DNA of 64,000 bases, taken from the NCBI GenBank assembly GCA_963205115.1, contig CAUJHV010000014.1, forward strand, positions 124,001-188,000. The letters are read 5' to 3'. This stretch comes from Pseudomonadota bacterium. GTDB taxonomy: Bacteria > Pseudomonadota > Gammaproteobacteria > Burkholderiales > Burkholderiaceae_C. Within the stretch, counting starts at the first letter, position 1. Each line of letters starts with the position of its first letter. The notes beneath the pieces are model-generated. The model made no database searches, was not told the origin of the DNA, and saw only the letters and a program-made list of their open reading frames with translations. Shown piece after piece: positions 1 through 8,288 of this stretch. The position numbers were made by a program, and so were the translations under genes.

Positions 1-1055
1 AGTTCGGTGGCGCCGTGCTTGGCGGCAAACGAAGCAGCCAGCTTGGCGACCGCCGTGGTCTTGCCCACGCCGGTCGGGCCTATCAGCGCCAACGCGCCAC
101 CGGCCTCTTCGAGCGCAGGCTCGCGATCGCCACACTGCAGATTGCGCTCCAACACGCTGGAGGCCCAAGTCATGGGATCGACGTCCGGCGGAAGGCTCTC
201 GGCAAGGCGACGGGTCAAGACAGGCGAGAGGCCGGCCTCGAGCAGCCGCTGGGCCAGCATCACCTGCCGTGGGTCCCGTTGGAGCTTTTCCATGTAAGCC
301 AAGGCGCCGAATCGCTGTTCGACGAGTTCCTTGACTTCCTGCAAACCCGCCACCCACTCACCGTAACCCGGTGCAGGTTCCGCATCGCGCACGGTCGCCT
401 GCCGATGAATGCCCGCATCCTGTTCATTCGCGACCGCCTCGGCCACGTCGCCAAGGCTCGGGCCGTCATTGCGCTGCCGGTCGCGCCACATGCGTGCCGC
501 AGCTTGCTCGGAAGGGGACAAAGCATGCCAATCCGTCGCCACACCACGGGCCCAGGAGCCGCTCGTGTCGGCGGCCGCTGGCGTAGCCGACACTGCGGCA
601 CGCGCGATGTCCATGGTTTGGGCGGACTGCGCAGCCCCCGAAACGGACTGCCGCGCAATCGTCGCACCGCGGTCGGTCGGCTGCACATCAGGACGATCTG
701 TGGCGCCGTCCCCGGAAAGCTCGGCGCGGCGTCGGCGGAGCATGCGCTCGCGCACGTAATCCTGGAACGACAGCGTGCTCATCGCGAGCCGATCGGCATC
801 CTGGGTCGCAGTCGTCTGCAAGGTGGACGGGGTTGCCCGCTGGGTCAACTGATCGCGCAGCGTGCCGGCACCCGCTGGCGGCGGTGCGGCATGCGCCTGG
901 GCCGCCGATTGAACCGATTCGGAAGACATCGCAAGCACTTCCACCCCTTCGGCGCTGGGTCGAGTCGACAGCACGACCGCATCCTGGCCGAACGCCTGCT
1001 TCACGAGCCCGAGGGCGTCACGCGACGTGCGGGCAGTGAATCGCTTGACATTCAT
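1..1055 (-). CDS. flhF: Flagellar biosynthesis GTPase FlhF (C-terminus beyond window)
   Basis: SRP-type GTPase that places and promotes assembly of polar flagella at the cytoplasmic membrane. The start is the ATG at 1055, overlapping the flhA stop as ATGA. The first residues read MNVKRFTARTSRDALGLVKQ, the family's N-terminal signature. About 351 codons are visible. The P-loop GPTGVGKTT lies near the window edge (about codons 322-330), followed by the helix AVAKLAA. The middle, between the N-terminal domain and the GTPase domain, is the usual poorly conserved linker rich in Ala, Gln and Ser. The rest of the G domain is missing because the window ends. It is last in the visible flhB-flhA-flhF operon; flhG and fliA would be expected beyond the edge, which is inference. 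Confidence 0.93.
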   Translation of the reverse strand, partial: MNVKRFTARTSRDALGLVKQAFGQDAVVLSTRPSAEGVEVLAMSSESVQSAAQAHAAPPPAGAGTLRDQLTQRATPSTLQTTATQDADRLAMSTLSFQDYVRERMLRRRRAELSGDGATDRPDVQPTDRGATIARQSVSGAAQSAQTMDIARAAVSATPAAADTSGSWARGVATDWHALSPSEQAAARMWRDRQRNDGPSLGDVAEAVANEQDAGIHRQATVRDAEPAPGYGEWVAGLQEVKELVEQRFGALAYMEKLQRDPRQVMLAQRLLEAGLSPVLTRRLAESLPPDVDPMTWASSVLERNLQCGDREPALEEAGGALALIGPTGVGKTTAVAKLAASFAAKHGATE

Positions 1056-3163
1056 GCGAGGGCTCCATGGGCCGGTCCGATGATCGAACCAATACGAATC
1101 GAGTGCGTTTCGGGGATCTCACTGTGGGCCAGCACTTTCAGCCGTGGTGAGGCTCGTTTGAGCAATCGCGCCACAGGAGCTCGGATGGCGTCCGGGACCA
1201 GCAAACAGGCAGGCACTCCCAGGTCTTCCTGGCGCTTGGCGTTCTCTGCCGCGCCGCGCGACAGCGAGTCCGCCACGCCAGGGTCCAATGCCGCGCCGTG
1301 CGGCGACGTCAGCGCCTGCGTCACCAGCCGCTCGAGTTCGGGCTCCAGCGCAATCACATCGAGTTCGCGGACCGTGCCGTAGATCTGTTGGACGATGGCC
1401 GGCGCCAGGTGCACACGGATGCGTGCGGCCAGTTCGCCGGCGTCCGTCACCGCGCCGGCATGCTCGGCCAGGCACTCGACGATCGAGCGCATATCGCGGA
1501 TATGCACCCCTTCTTCCAGCAGCAACTGCATGACCTTTTGCAGTGTGGCGATGCCGACCATCTTCGGAACGACGTCCTCAATCAGTTTTGGCGCCAGCCG
1601 GGTCACGTGATCGACCAGGGCCTGCGTCTCCAGGCGTCCCAACAGGCGCGCCGCGTTTACTTGCATCAAGTGTGAAAGGTGGGTCGCCACCACGGTCGCG
1701 CAATCAACCACCGTAAATCCGCCCATCTGGGCAGTGTCCCGATGGCGTTCTTCGATCCACACGGCGGGCAAGCCAAACGCCGGGTCCACGGTCTTGGTGC
1801 CGGGCAGTTGCTGGGTCGCCCCGCCTGGGTTGATCGCCAGCAACATCCCGGGGAAGGCCTCACCTTCACCGACCACGGCACCTCGAAGCGTGACGCGATA
1901 CATGCTCGGCTTCAGGTCGACCAGGTTGTCGCGTATGTGCACGGGCGGCGGCAGGAACCCCACCTCCTGCGCGAATTTCTTGCGCACGCCCTTGATGCGG
2001 CCCAGAAGTTCACCGTTGCGGTTCTTGTCGACCAAGGCGATCAAGCGGTAGCCCACTTCCAATCCCAAGGTATCGACAGGCGCGAGGTCATCCCAGGACG
2101 CCTCGGCGTTGGGCGCCGCAGGCGCATCCGCCGCGGGCACACCCAGCGCCTTGTCGGCGAGTTCGCGACGTTGGCGCTGATTGACCTGCCATGCCAGGCC
2201 GCCCAGCGCTGCAGAAATGAAGAGGAACACCAGATGCGGCATGCCTGGGATCACACCCAGGATCGCGACGATGCCAGCGGTGACCCCGATCGCGCGCGGG
2301 GAGCTGAAGACCTGCTCCCGGATCTGGCTGCCGACGTCCTGGTCCTTGCCCACGCGCGAGACCACCATCGCGGCCGACACCGAGATCAACAGCGCAGGGA
2401 TCTGCGCGACCAGTGCGTCACCCACCGCCAGGAGCACGTAGTTGTTCGCGGCCACTGCCGCGCTCAGGTCGTGTTGCAGCATCCCGATGGCCAAGCCACC
2501 CACGACGCTGATCAACAGGATCAACAGGCCGGCGATGGCGTCGCCCCGCACGAACTTGCTGGCGCCATCCATCGAACCGAAAAAGTCCGCCTCCTCGGCA
2601 ACCTCGGCACGGCGTCGCTTGGCTTCCTTCTCGTCGATCAGGCCGGCATTCAGATCCGCATCGATGGCCATCTGCTTGCCCGGCATGGCGTCCAGCGTGA
2701 ATCGCGCGCCAACTTCTGCAATACGTTCGGCGCCTTTGGTGACGACGATGAAGTTGATGACGACCAGGATGGCAAACACCATCAGACCGACTGCAAAGTT
2801 GCCACCGATCAGGAAGTGCCCGAAGGACTCGATCACGCGACCCGCAGCGCCTGGTCCGGTGTGGCCATGCATGAGCACCACTCGCGTGGAGGCCACGTTC
2901 AGGCTCAGTCGCAAGAGCGTGGTGACGAGCAACACCGTCGGCAGCGCAGCGAAGTCCAGTGGCCGCATCATGTTGGCGGCGACCATCATCACCATCAACG
3001 CCAAGGCGATGTTGAAAGTGAACAAGAGGTCCAACGCCAGAGGCGGCAGCGGCAAGACCATCATCGCCAGCACCATGACGATGACGATCGGTGCCGTGAG
3101 CGCCTTCACTGCGCCGGCATGCACGCCGATCTGCGCCTGGATTCGCTGAGCGATCGCTTTCAT
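1052..3163 (-). CDS. flhA: Flagellar type III export gate protein FlhA
   Basis: Largest subunit of the flagellar export gate: a transmembrane channel with a cytosolic ring that docks chaperone-substrate complexes. The 703 residues match the family length. About eight membrane segments occupy the first 320 residues, with the FHIPEP signature stretch RLSLNVASTRVVL near residue 90 and the acidic/basic FHIPEP cytosolic loop (DADLNAGLIDEKEAKRRR) near 170-190. The remainder is the four-subdomain cytoplasmic part. The start overlaps the flhB stop by four bases and the stop overlaps the flhF start by four bases, so the three genes are translationally coupled. Confidence 0.97.
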   Translation of the reverse strand: MKAIAQRIQAQIGVHAGAVKALTAPIVIVMVLAMMVLPLPPLALDLLFTFNIALALMVMMVAANMMRPLDFAALPTVLLVTTLLRLSLNVASTRVVLMHGHTGPGAAGRVIESFGHFLIGGNFAVGLMVFAILVVINFIVVTKGAERIAEVGARFTLDAMPGKQMAIDADLNAGLIDEKEAKRRRAEVAEEADFFGSMDGASKFVRGDAIAGLLILLISVVGGLAIGMLQHDLSAAVAANNYVLLAVGDALVAQIPALLISVSAAMVVSRVGKDQDVGSQIREQVFSSPRAIGVTAGIVAILGVIPGMPHLVFLFISAALGGLAWQVNQRQRRELADKALGVPAADAPAAPNAEASWDDLAPVDTLGLEVGYRLIALVDKNRNGELLGRIKGVRKKFAQEVGFLPPPVHIRDNLVDLKPSMYRVTLRGAVVGEGEAFPGMLLAINPGGATQQLPGTKTVDPAFGLPAVWIEERHRDTAQMGGFTVVDCATVVATHLSHLMQVNAARLLGRLETQALVDHVTRLAPKLIEDVVPKMVGIATLQKVMQLLLEEGVHIRDMRSIVECLAEHAGAVTDAGELAARIRVHLAPAIVQQIYGTVRELDVIALEPELERLVTQALTSPHGAALDPGVADSLSRGAAENAKRQEDLGVPACLLVPDAIRAPVARLLKRASPRLKVLAHSEIPETHSIRIGSIIGPAHGALA

Positions 3164-4308
3164 GCGTCAGTGGTCCGCTTGTTCAGCGGGTCCAGTTCGG
3201 CCGGGACGTGCAAGGCCGGCAAATCGGCCGGCGCCGCACCACGCCCAGCCGATGCAGCCTTCAATTGGTAGACCCACGCGAGCACTTGTGCGACGGCCGA
3301 GAACAGTGCCGCTGGGATCTCGCGATCGACCTCGGCATGGGTATACAGCGCGCGCGCCAAAGGCGGCGCCTGAAGAACCGGAACCTTGGCATCCTTGGCG
3401 ATGTCGCGAATACGCAGGGCCATCAAATCCGCGCCCTTGGCCACGACACGCGGCGCCGACATCGTCTTCTCGTCGTAGCGCAGTGCAACAGCGAAGTGAG
3501 TCGGGTTCATGACCACCAGGTCCGCCTGAGGCACCGCGCCCAACATCCGCTTGTTCGCCATCTCCCGCATGCGCGCACGCATGCGGCCCTTGACCTCCGC
3601 ATTGCCCTCCATTTCCTTGTGTTCCTGCTTCACCTCGGAATGGCTCATGCGCAAACGCCGCAGCCACAGGCCGCGCTGGACCGGCAAATCGACCAACGCG
3701 AGTGCGCCCAGTGCCAGCAGTAGCGGCACTGTGCCGTCCCACAGAATGCCCATGGCATGCGTCAGCGCTGCAGGCATTTCGACGTGCGCCCCATGCAGGA
3801 AACGTGGCATCGCGCTGCGCAGAAAGATGGCTCCGATCAGGCCAAGGACCAGCGCGAGCGCGGACGCCTTCAGCGCCTGGAATACCTGCTGACCCGAGAA
3901 CATGCGCTGAATACCCGACCAGGGATCCAGCTTCGAGAACTTTGGCGTGACGGCTTGCCAGCTGAAAAGCCACCCGCCACCCGCCACGCCACTGCCGAGC
4001 GCCACCAACATCATGACGATTCCGAACGGGATGACGAAGCCTGCAAAGCTCCACGAGAGCTCAACCAGGCGTTCAGTCATTGGGCGGGTACCCGCCAGGA
4101 GCGAAAGGTCGAAGCGCAGTCCGCCGGCCACCGCGGCAGTGAGCCGTTCGGTGATCAAAGGAGCCAACGAGTAAATCAACCCCGCCGTGACGCCGATCGC
4201 GGCGAAGTGGCCCAGATCGCGCGAACGGGCAACTTGACCCTCCTCGCGCGCCTTTTCCAGGCGGCGTGGCGTCGCGGGTAATTGACGATCTTGTGAGCTG
4301 TCGGCCAT
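3160..4308 (-). CDS. flhB: Flagellar export switch protein FlhB
   Basis: Export-gate component that switches substrate specificity from rod/hook to filament proteins. 382 residues with four hydrophobic segments in the first 210, then the cytosolic domain with the self-cleavage motif Asn-Pro-Thr-His at residues 268-271. The C-terminus carries an extra Ala/Pro-rich tail of about 30 residues after the usual end, a tail that varies between species. First gene of the flhB-flhA-flhF unit. The nearest Shine-Dalgarno (GGAG) is ten bases before ATG and lies inside a stem-loop (see 4315-4334), so translation may be limited. Confidence 0.96.
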   Translation of the reverse strand: MADSSQDRQLPATPRRLEKAREEGQVARSRDLGHFAAIGVTAGLIYSLAPLITERLTAAVAGGLRFDLSLLAGTRPMTERLVELSWSFAGFVIPFGIVMMLVALGSGVAGGGWLFSWQAVTPKFSKLDPWSGIQRMFSGQQVFQALKASALALVLGLIGAIFLRSAMPRFLHGAHVEMPAALTHAMGILWDGTVPLLLALGALALVDLPVQRGLWLRRLRMSHSEVKQEHKEMEGNAEVKGRMRARMREMANKRMLGAVPQADLVVMNPTHFAVALRYDEKTMSAPRVVAKGADLMALRIRDIAKDAKVPVLQAPPLARALYTHAEVDREIPAALFSAVAQVLAWVYQLKAASAGRGAAPADLPALHVPAELDPLNKRTTDA

Positions 4309-4314
4309 GTGAAA

Positions 4315-4334
4315 GAGGCTCCCGAAGGAGCCCC
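4315..4334 (-). promoter_or_regulatory. Stem-loop with TTCG tetraloop covering the flhB ribosome binding site
   Basis: Read on the minus strand, GGGGCTCC-TTCG-GGAGCCTC forms an eight-pair stem (one G-T pair) closed by a stable TTCG loop. The 3' arm contains GGAG, the only good Shine-Dalgarno for flhB, and is followed by TTTC and then the ATG. It sits between cheZ (stop 4429) and flhB. It could be a weak terminator after cheZ or an RNA element hiding the flhB ribosome site; sequence alone does not decide. Confidence 0.5.
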
Positions 4335-4428
4335 TGCATCGTGCCGACTGCTTTCCGTTACTTGAGACGGATAAGGCAGGCCAAGAAGGTGGTGTTTACA
4401 AACCGCCGTGACGTAGTGCCCGCGCCGA

Positions 4429-5067
4429 TCAGAAACCCAGGCTGGCCAGCAGATCGTCCACCTGCTCCTGGTTGGCCACGACGTCCATCCGACCCTCCGG
4501 ATTGACCACCGGGCCATTGAGAATCATGGCCTGCTGCACCTTGTGCTGCTGCTCCTGCGGGACGACCTGCACGAGGAGCTTTAGCAAGCTCCCTTCGAGC
4601 TCGTTGGCCAGCTTCACCACCTTGGCGACCACCTGCCCTGTGAGGTCGTGGAAGTCTTGCGCCAACATGATGTCGGTCAGGTGGTGGTCGATACGCGTCG
4701 TGCTGGCCTCGATGTCGCCAACGAAGTTCATCAGTGCGCCGCTGGCCACGGCTCGAACCGGATCGGCAGTGAGTTGCCTGGCGATCTCACGGGTGGCCGT
4801 CGCGATGTGTTCGTGATCGGCCTTGGCGCTGTCGACCGAATTCAGGACTTTCTCGGCAGCGGCAGCCGTTTTGTCGGCGATGTAGGTCAGTCGGCTGCGC
4901 GCGTCAGGAAGACCTTCAGCGGCCTCCTGCAAGTGCGGCATGACACCCAACTGGGCCAGCGTATCGTGCAGCAGTCGGGTGATCGTTCCCACCTGAACAA
5001 ACACTTCGGTCGGGCAGGCGTCGCGGGGTGTCTCGGCGACCAGTTGGGGGCAGTCATCCAACTTCAT
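4429..5067 (-). CDS. cheZ: Protein phosphatase CheZ
   Basis: Dephosphorylates CheY-P to end the switch signal in chemotaxis. 212 residues, the usual size. The active-site segment QDFHDLTGQ near residue 130 keeps the Asp and Gln that correspond to E. coli D143 and Q147. The C-terminus VDDLLASLGF is the tethered helix that binds CheY. It lies directly downstream of cheY (gap 23 bases), so phosphatase and substrate are co-expressed. About 120 bases separate it from flhB. Only cheY and cheZ are present here; no cheA, cheW, cheB, cheR or receptor gene is in the window. Confidence 0.95.
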   Translation of the reverse strand: MKLDDCPQLVAETPRDACPTEVFVQVGTITRLLHDTLAQLGVMPHLQEAAEGLPDARSRLTYIADKTAAAAEKVLNSVDSAKADHEHIATATREIARQLTADPVRAVASGALMNFVGDIEASTTRIDHHLTDIMLAQDFHDLTGQVVAKVVKLANELEGSLLKLLVQVVPQEQQHKVQQAMILNGPVVNPEGRMDVVANQEQVDDLLASLGF

Positions 5068-5090
5068 GGCAGTGGCCTTTCTTTTCAGGA

Positions 5091-5489
5091 TCAGGCCGCA
5101 GCCGTCATCTTCTGGAGGATTTTCTGAACCTTCTCTTCGAGCGTCGCCTTGGTGAACGGCTTGACGATGTAGCCGGACGCGCCAGACTGCGCCGCCAGCA
5201 CGATGTCTTCCTTGCGCGCCTCTGCCGTCACCATCAACACCGGAAGGTGCTTTAGGGACTCATCGGCCTTGATGGCCTTCAACAAATCGAAGCCATTCAT
5301 GTTCGGCATGTTGATATCCGACACGACGAAGTCGAACCTCGAGGTCTTGAGCATGTTCAGCGCGACGGCCCCATCCTCGGCCTCTTCAGCGTTGTTGCAG
5401 CCCATCTCCTTGAGCAGTCCACGCACGATCCTGCGCATGGTGGAGAAGTCGTCGACGATCAAAAACTTGAGATCTGTGGGTGAAGTCAT
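5091..5489 (-). CDS. cheY: Chemotaxis response regulator CheY
   Basis: Single receiver domain that carries phosphate from CheA to FliM at the motor switch. From the ATG at 5489 it has 132 residues. This start is preferred over in-frame ATGs upstream because GAGGA stands five bases before it and the protein then aligns end to end with E. coli CheY. Acidic pocket D13-D14, phospho-acceptor D58 ([10 protein letters not shown]), Thr in VTAEA and the Lys of VKPFT are all present. Stop is 23 bases before cheZ; motB ends 37 bases upstream, so mot and che genes probably share a transcript. Confidence 0.96.
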   Translation of the reverse strand: MTSPTDLKFLIVDDFSTMRRIVRGLLKEMGCNNAEEAEDGAVALNMLKTSRFDFVVSDINMPNMNGFDLLKAIKADESLKHLPVLMVTAEARKEDIVLAAQSGASGYIVKPFTKATLEEKVQKILQKMTAAA

Positions 5490-5526
5490 GGGCATCCTCG
5501 GCTGGACGTTCAGCGGGTTCAACCGC

Positions 5527-6540
5527 TTATCGACCGTGTGCAGGACCGCTTGAGATCGGCTCGGGTTTCTCGGCCGACATTAGCGGTGAGCGGCTCAGCA
5601 CCTCCCCAGCCTTGGAAGGCACTGGCAGCGCAGCCGCGAGGCTGTTTTCTTCAGCCGGAGGCTCTTCGGGCAAGGTATGGAACACCCGGTTTTCCGCCTC
5701 GCGATTCATCACGATGATGCTGATCCGACGGTTCTGAGGTGCGGCGGGCTCTTTCGGATCCAGGGGCAGGCTCGCCGCCAGGCCATGTATCCGCAAGATG
5801 CGGTCTTCGGCCATCCCGCCCGCCATCAGCTCGCGCCGAGACGCATTGGCGCGGTCAGCCGACAACTCCCAGTTGCCGTAGGTAGCGCTGCCTGAGGCGA
5901 AGGGCAACGAGTCGGTATGGCCCTCGAGCGTCAGGTGATTCGGGACCTCCTGCAGCACAGCCCCAATCTCGCGCAAGAGGTCGCGCATATAGGGTTGAAC
6001 AACCGCGCTGCCACTGCTGAACATGGGCCGGTTTTCGCCGTCGACGATCTGTATTCGCAGGCCGTCGCGGGTCATGTCCAGCCGGATCTGCGACTTCAGT
6101 GCCGACAGTTGCGGATTACCCGAAATCTTTGCTTCGATCTGAGCCTTGATGTTTTCAAGGCGCGAGACCTCCGCGCGCATTTGCTCGGCCTTCAATTTGT
6201 GCAAATTGATGGTGTCACGCTTGGCTTCGACATCGCCTCGCTTGACCTGGCCTGTCGAACGGGTGAGATCCTGGCCGCCGCCTTTGACAACATGTGCGGC
6301 ATCGCCCGAACCAGAGCCGCCGAACATCGACACCTTCAAGGGCGATTGGAAGTAGTCGGCAATGCCCTTCTTATCGCCTTCCGTCGTGCTGCCGAGCAGC
6401 CACATCAGCAAGAAGAAGGCCATCATGGCTGTCACGAAGTCCGCGTAGGCGATCTTCCATGCGCCGCCATGGGCAGCATGCCCACCCTTCTTGATCTTCT
6501 TGACGATGATGGGCTGGAGCTTCTTTGCGTCGCCAGCCAT
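5527..6540 (-). CDS. motB: Flagellar motor stator protein MotB
   Basis: Stator subunit that anchors the proton channel to peptidoglycan. 337 residues. The N-terminus is basic and contains the sequence [20 protein letters not shown], whose Asp is the proton-carrying residue, leading into one membrane span ([10 protein letters not shown]). A plug/linker region follows, then an OmpA-like peptidoglycan-binding domain from about residue 165 to 290 with GHTDSLPF and the NWELSADRA motif. The Ser/Pro-rich C-terminal tail is of no known role. The start overlaps the motA stop by one base. Confidence 0.96.
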   Translation of the reverse strand: MAGDAKKLQPIIVKKIKKGGHAAHGGAWKIAYADFVTAMMAFFLLMWLLGSTTEGDKKGIADYFQSPLKVSMFGGSGSGDAAHVVKGGGQDLTRSTGQVKRGDVEAKRDTINLHKLKAEQMRAEVSRLENIKAQIEAKISGNPQLSALKSQIRLDMTRDGLRIQIVDGENRPMFSSGSAVVQPYMRDLLREIGAVLQEVPNHLTLEGHTDSLPFASGSATYGNWELSADRANASRRELMAGGMAEDRILRIHGLAASLPLDPKEPAAPQNRRISIIVMNREAENRVFHTLPEEPPAEENSLAAALPVPSKAGEVLSRSPLMSAEKPEPISSGPAHGR

Positions 6541-7400
6541 TACTTCTTGCCCTTGACGTGGCCCTCGAGCTCCGAGAAAGTGGGCCGATCAGGTGAGAAC
6601 AGAACCTTGCGGCCAAACTCAATGGCCACCTGCGGTGCATAGCCTTGCATGCTGGCCAGCAGCGTGGTCTTGATGCACAGGAGCTCCTTGCCGGCTTCCT
6701 CGACCTTCTGCTCCATCAGGCCAGCCAACGGCTCCGCGAAAGCGTAGGCGAGCAGAATGCCCAGGAACGTACCGACCAGGGCCGAGCCGATCATTCCGCC
6801 GAGCACCGCAGGCGGTTGTCCCACAGAGCCCATGGTGTTCACCACGCCCAGGACGGCCGCAACGATGCCGAATGCCGGCAGCCCGCCCGCCAGGCGCTGA
6901 ACGGCGGCTACCGGTGCATGCGCTTCCTGGTGATGGGTCTCGATCTCACTGTCCATCAGCGATTCGATTTCGTGCGCATTCAGGTTGCCCGACACCATCA
7001 TGCGCAGATAGTCGGTAACGAACTCCGTGACATGGTGATCGTTGCCCACGGTGGGGTACTTTTGGAACAACGGCGAACTGTGCGGGTCCTCGACATCCTT
7101 TTCGATCGACATCAGGCCTTCCTTTCTGGCCTTCTGCAGGATGTCGTACATCAGCGCCAGGAGTTCGAGGTAGCGTGCCTTGTTGTATTTGCTGCCCTTG
7201 AAGCAACCCGCCAGGCCAGCGACGGAGGCCTTAACCACTTTCATTTGGTTGTTGACCAGGAACGCACCTATGGCAGCGCCGAAAATGGTCGTCATCTCGA
7301 ACGGCAGAGCCTTCAGGATGACGCCCATGTTGCCGCCGTGAACCAGATAGACCCCGAAGATGCAGGCCAGCGCCACGACCCAGCCAATGATGACGAACAT
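6540..7400 (-). CDS. motA: Flagellar motor stator protein MotA
   Basis: Proton-channel stator subunit that pushes on FliG. 286 residues with two N-terminal and two later membrane spans and the large cytosolic loop between them, which includes RYLELLALMYDILQKARKEG near residue 75-95. The second pair of spans contains the Pro-rich stretch before FGIVAAVLGVVNTMGS. Stop and motB start overlap by one base (TAATG). Upstream, only two bases separate it from the stop of the methyltransferase gene, so all three are probably co-transcribed. Confidence 0.96.
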   Translation of the reverse strand: MFVIIGWVVALACIFGVYLVHGGNMGVILKALPFEMTTIFGAAIGAFLVNNQMKVVKASVAGLAGCFKGSKYNKARYLELLALMYDILQKARKEGLMSIEKDVEDPHSSPLFQKYPTVGNDHHVTEFVTDYLRMMVSGNLNAHEIESLMDSEIETHHQEAHAPVAAVQRLAGGLPAFGIVAAVLGVVNTMGSVGQPPAVLGGMIGSALVGTFLGILLAYAFAEPLAGLMEQKVEEAGKELLCIKTTLLASMQGYAPQVAIEFGRKVLFSPDRPTFSELEGHVKGKK

Positions 7401-7402
7401 GT

Positions 7403-8251
7403 TTATCTCGCTGCTGCGGCGCGTTCCGGACCGTTTGGTCGACCGCGTGCCGGCGTGGTTTGAACTCGCAAGTGCGAAAGGTCACTGCGAGTCGATCCGG
7501 TGGACTGAACGCTGTAGGCAAAGAGCGCACGCTCAGACGGTCTTTCGATGACGACGTCGGGCCGTTGCCCGGGGACTGGAAAATCCAGACTGACCAACCA
7601 GGCACCTGGACGCAGTTCCATGCATGCCTTGTTCCAAGCCTGGGCCATGGACTCCGGCCGTTGAAAGAGATAGACCAGATCGAAGTCTTTCCACGAAACG
7701 CGCCACATGTCAGCGCATCGGACACAGTCCTTCGGTCGAACGAGCGCACAGACAAAGGCCAGGATGCGACTGCGCTCCACGCCTGAGACATGAGCATCCG
7801 GCCACTCACGGCGTAAGGCGCGCATGCCATGGCCCAAGCCGCACCCCGCATCAAGCAGCCGAGCATCCGCAGCGAGATTCAATCGAGACTGCAATCCGTC
7901 CAACGCAGTCGCCGCCGACGGGAACAAGGGTGCGTCGCGCCATGCCGCGACGGGATAGACCAGGAGCAGGACACCGAGCGGCACCAACCAAGTCCAGGCG
8001 GGAATTGAGCCGGCCCATCCGCAAGCCGCGACGGACAGCGGAAATCCGCCTGCGATGATGAATCTACGGACGCCTGTAGATGCGACTCGCGCGAGGCCCA
8101 AAGACACGATAGAGCCCGCGGCCACGCCGACCAGGGGTTCATGGCCGAGTGAGACAACCCAACCGGCCAACAGCCAGGCGAGACTCCAGGAAGCCATGGC
8201 CCGTAGCGGCCAGGCCGATGAGGTCACAACAGTGGCAGTACGCGGGATCAC
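7403..8251 (-). CDS. Membrane-anchored class I SAM-dependent methyltransferase
   Basis: 282 residues. The first 105 contain about four hydrophobic segments. A class I methyltransferase fold follows, with motif I LLDAGCGLGHGMR near 133-145, an acidic residue ending strand 2 (VSGVERS) and the motif IV-like stretch DLVYLFQRPESM. The substrate is unknown. It sits immediately before motA (two-base gap), and the gene behind flhC is also close, so it is embedded in the flagellar transcript. Flagellin lysine methyltransferases exist in other bacteria (FliB), but this protein does not resemble FliB in any motif I can see. The exact start is uncertain; a later ATG at 8194 is also possible. Confidence 0.75.
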   Translation of the reverse strand: MIPRTATVVTSSAWPLRAMASWSLAWLLAGWVVSLGHEPLVGVAAGSIVSLGLARVASTGVRRFIIAGGFPLSVAACGWAGSIPAWTWLVPLGVLLLVYPVAAWRDAPLFPSAATALDGLQSRLNLAADARLLDAGCGLGHGMRALRREWPDAHVSGVERSRILAFVCALVRPKDCVRCADMWRVSWKDFDLVYLFQRPESMAQAWNKACMELRPGAWLVSLDFPVPGQRPDVVIERPSERALFAYSVQSTGSTRSDLSHLRVQTTPARGRPNGPERAAAAR

Positions 8252-8288
8252 ACCCGCGTTTGTCGCTGCGATGCGTATTCGTTGATCT

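Noticed and set aside
15..1382. Long open frame on the plus strand opposite flhF/flhA
   Set aside because: Antisense shadow caused by high GC; no family motif or ribosome site, while the minus strand encodes clear FlhF and FlhA.
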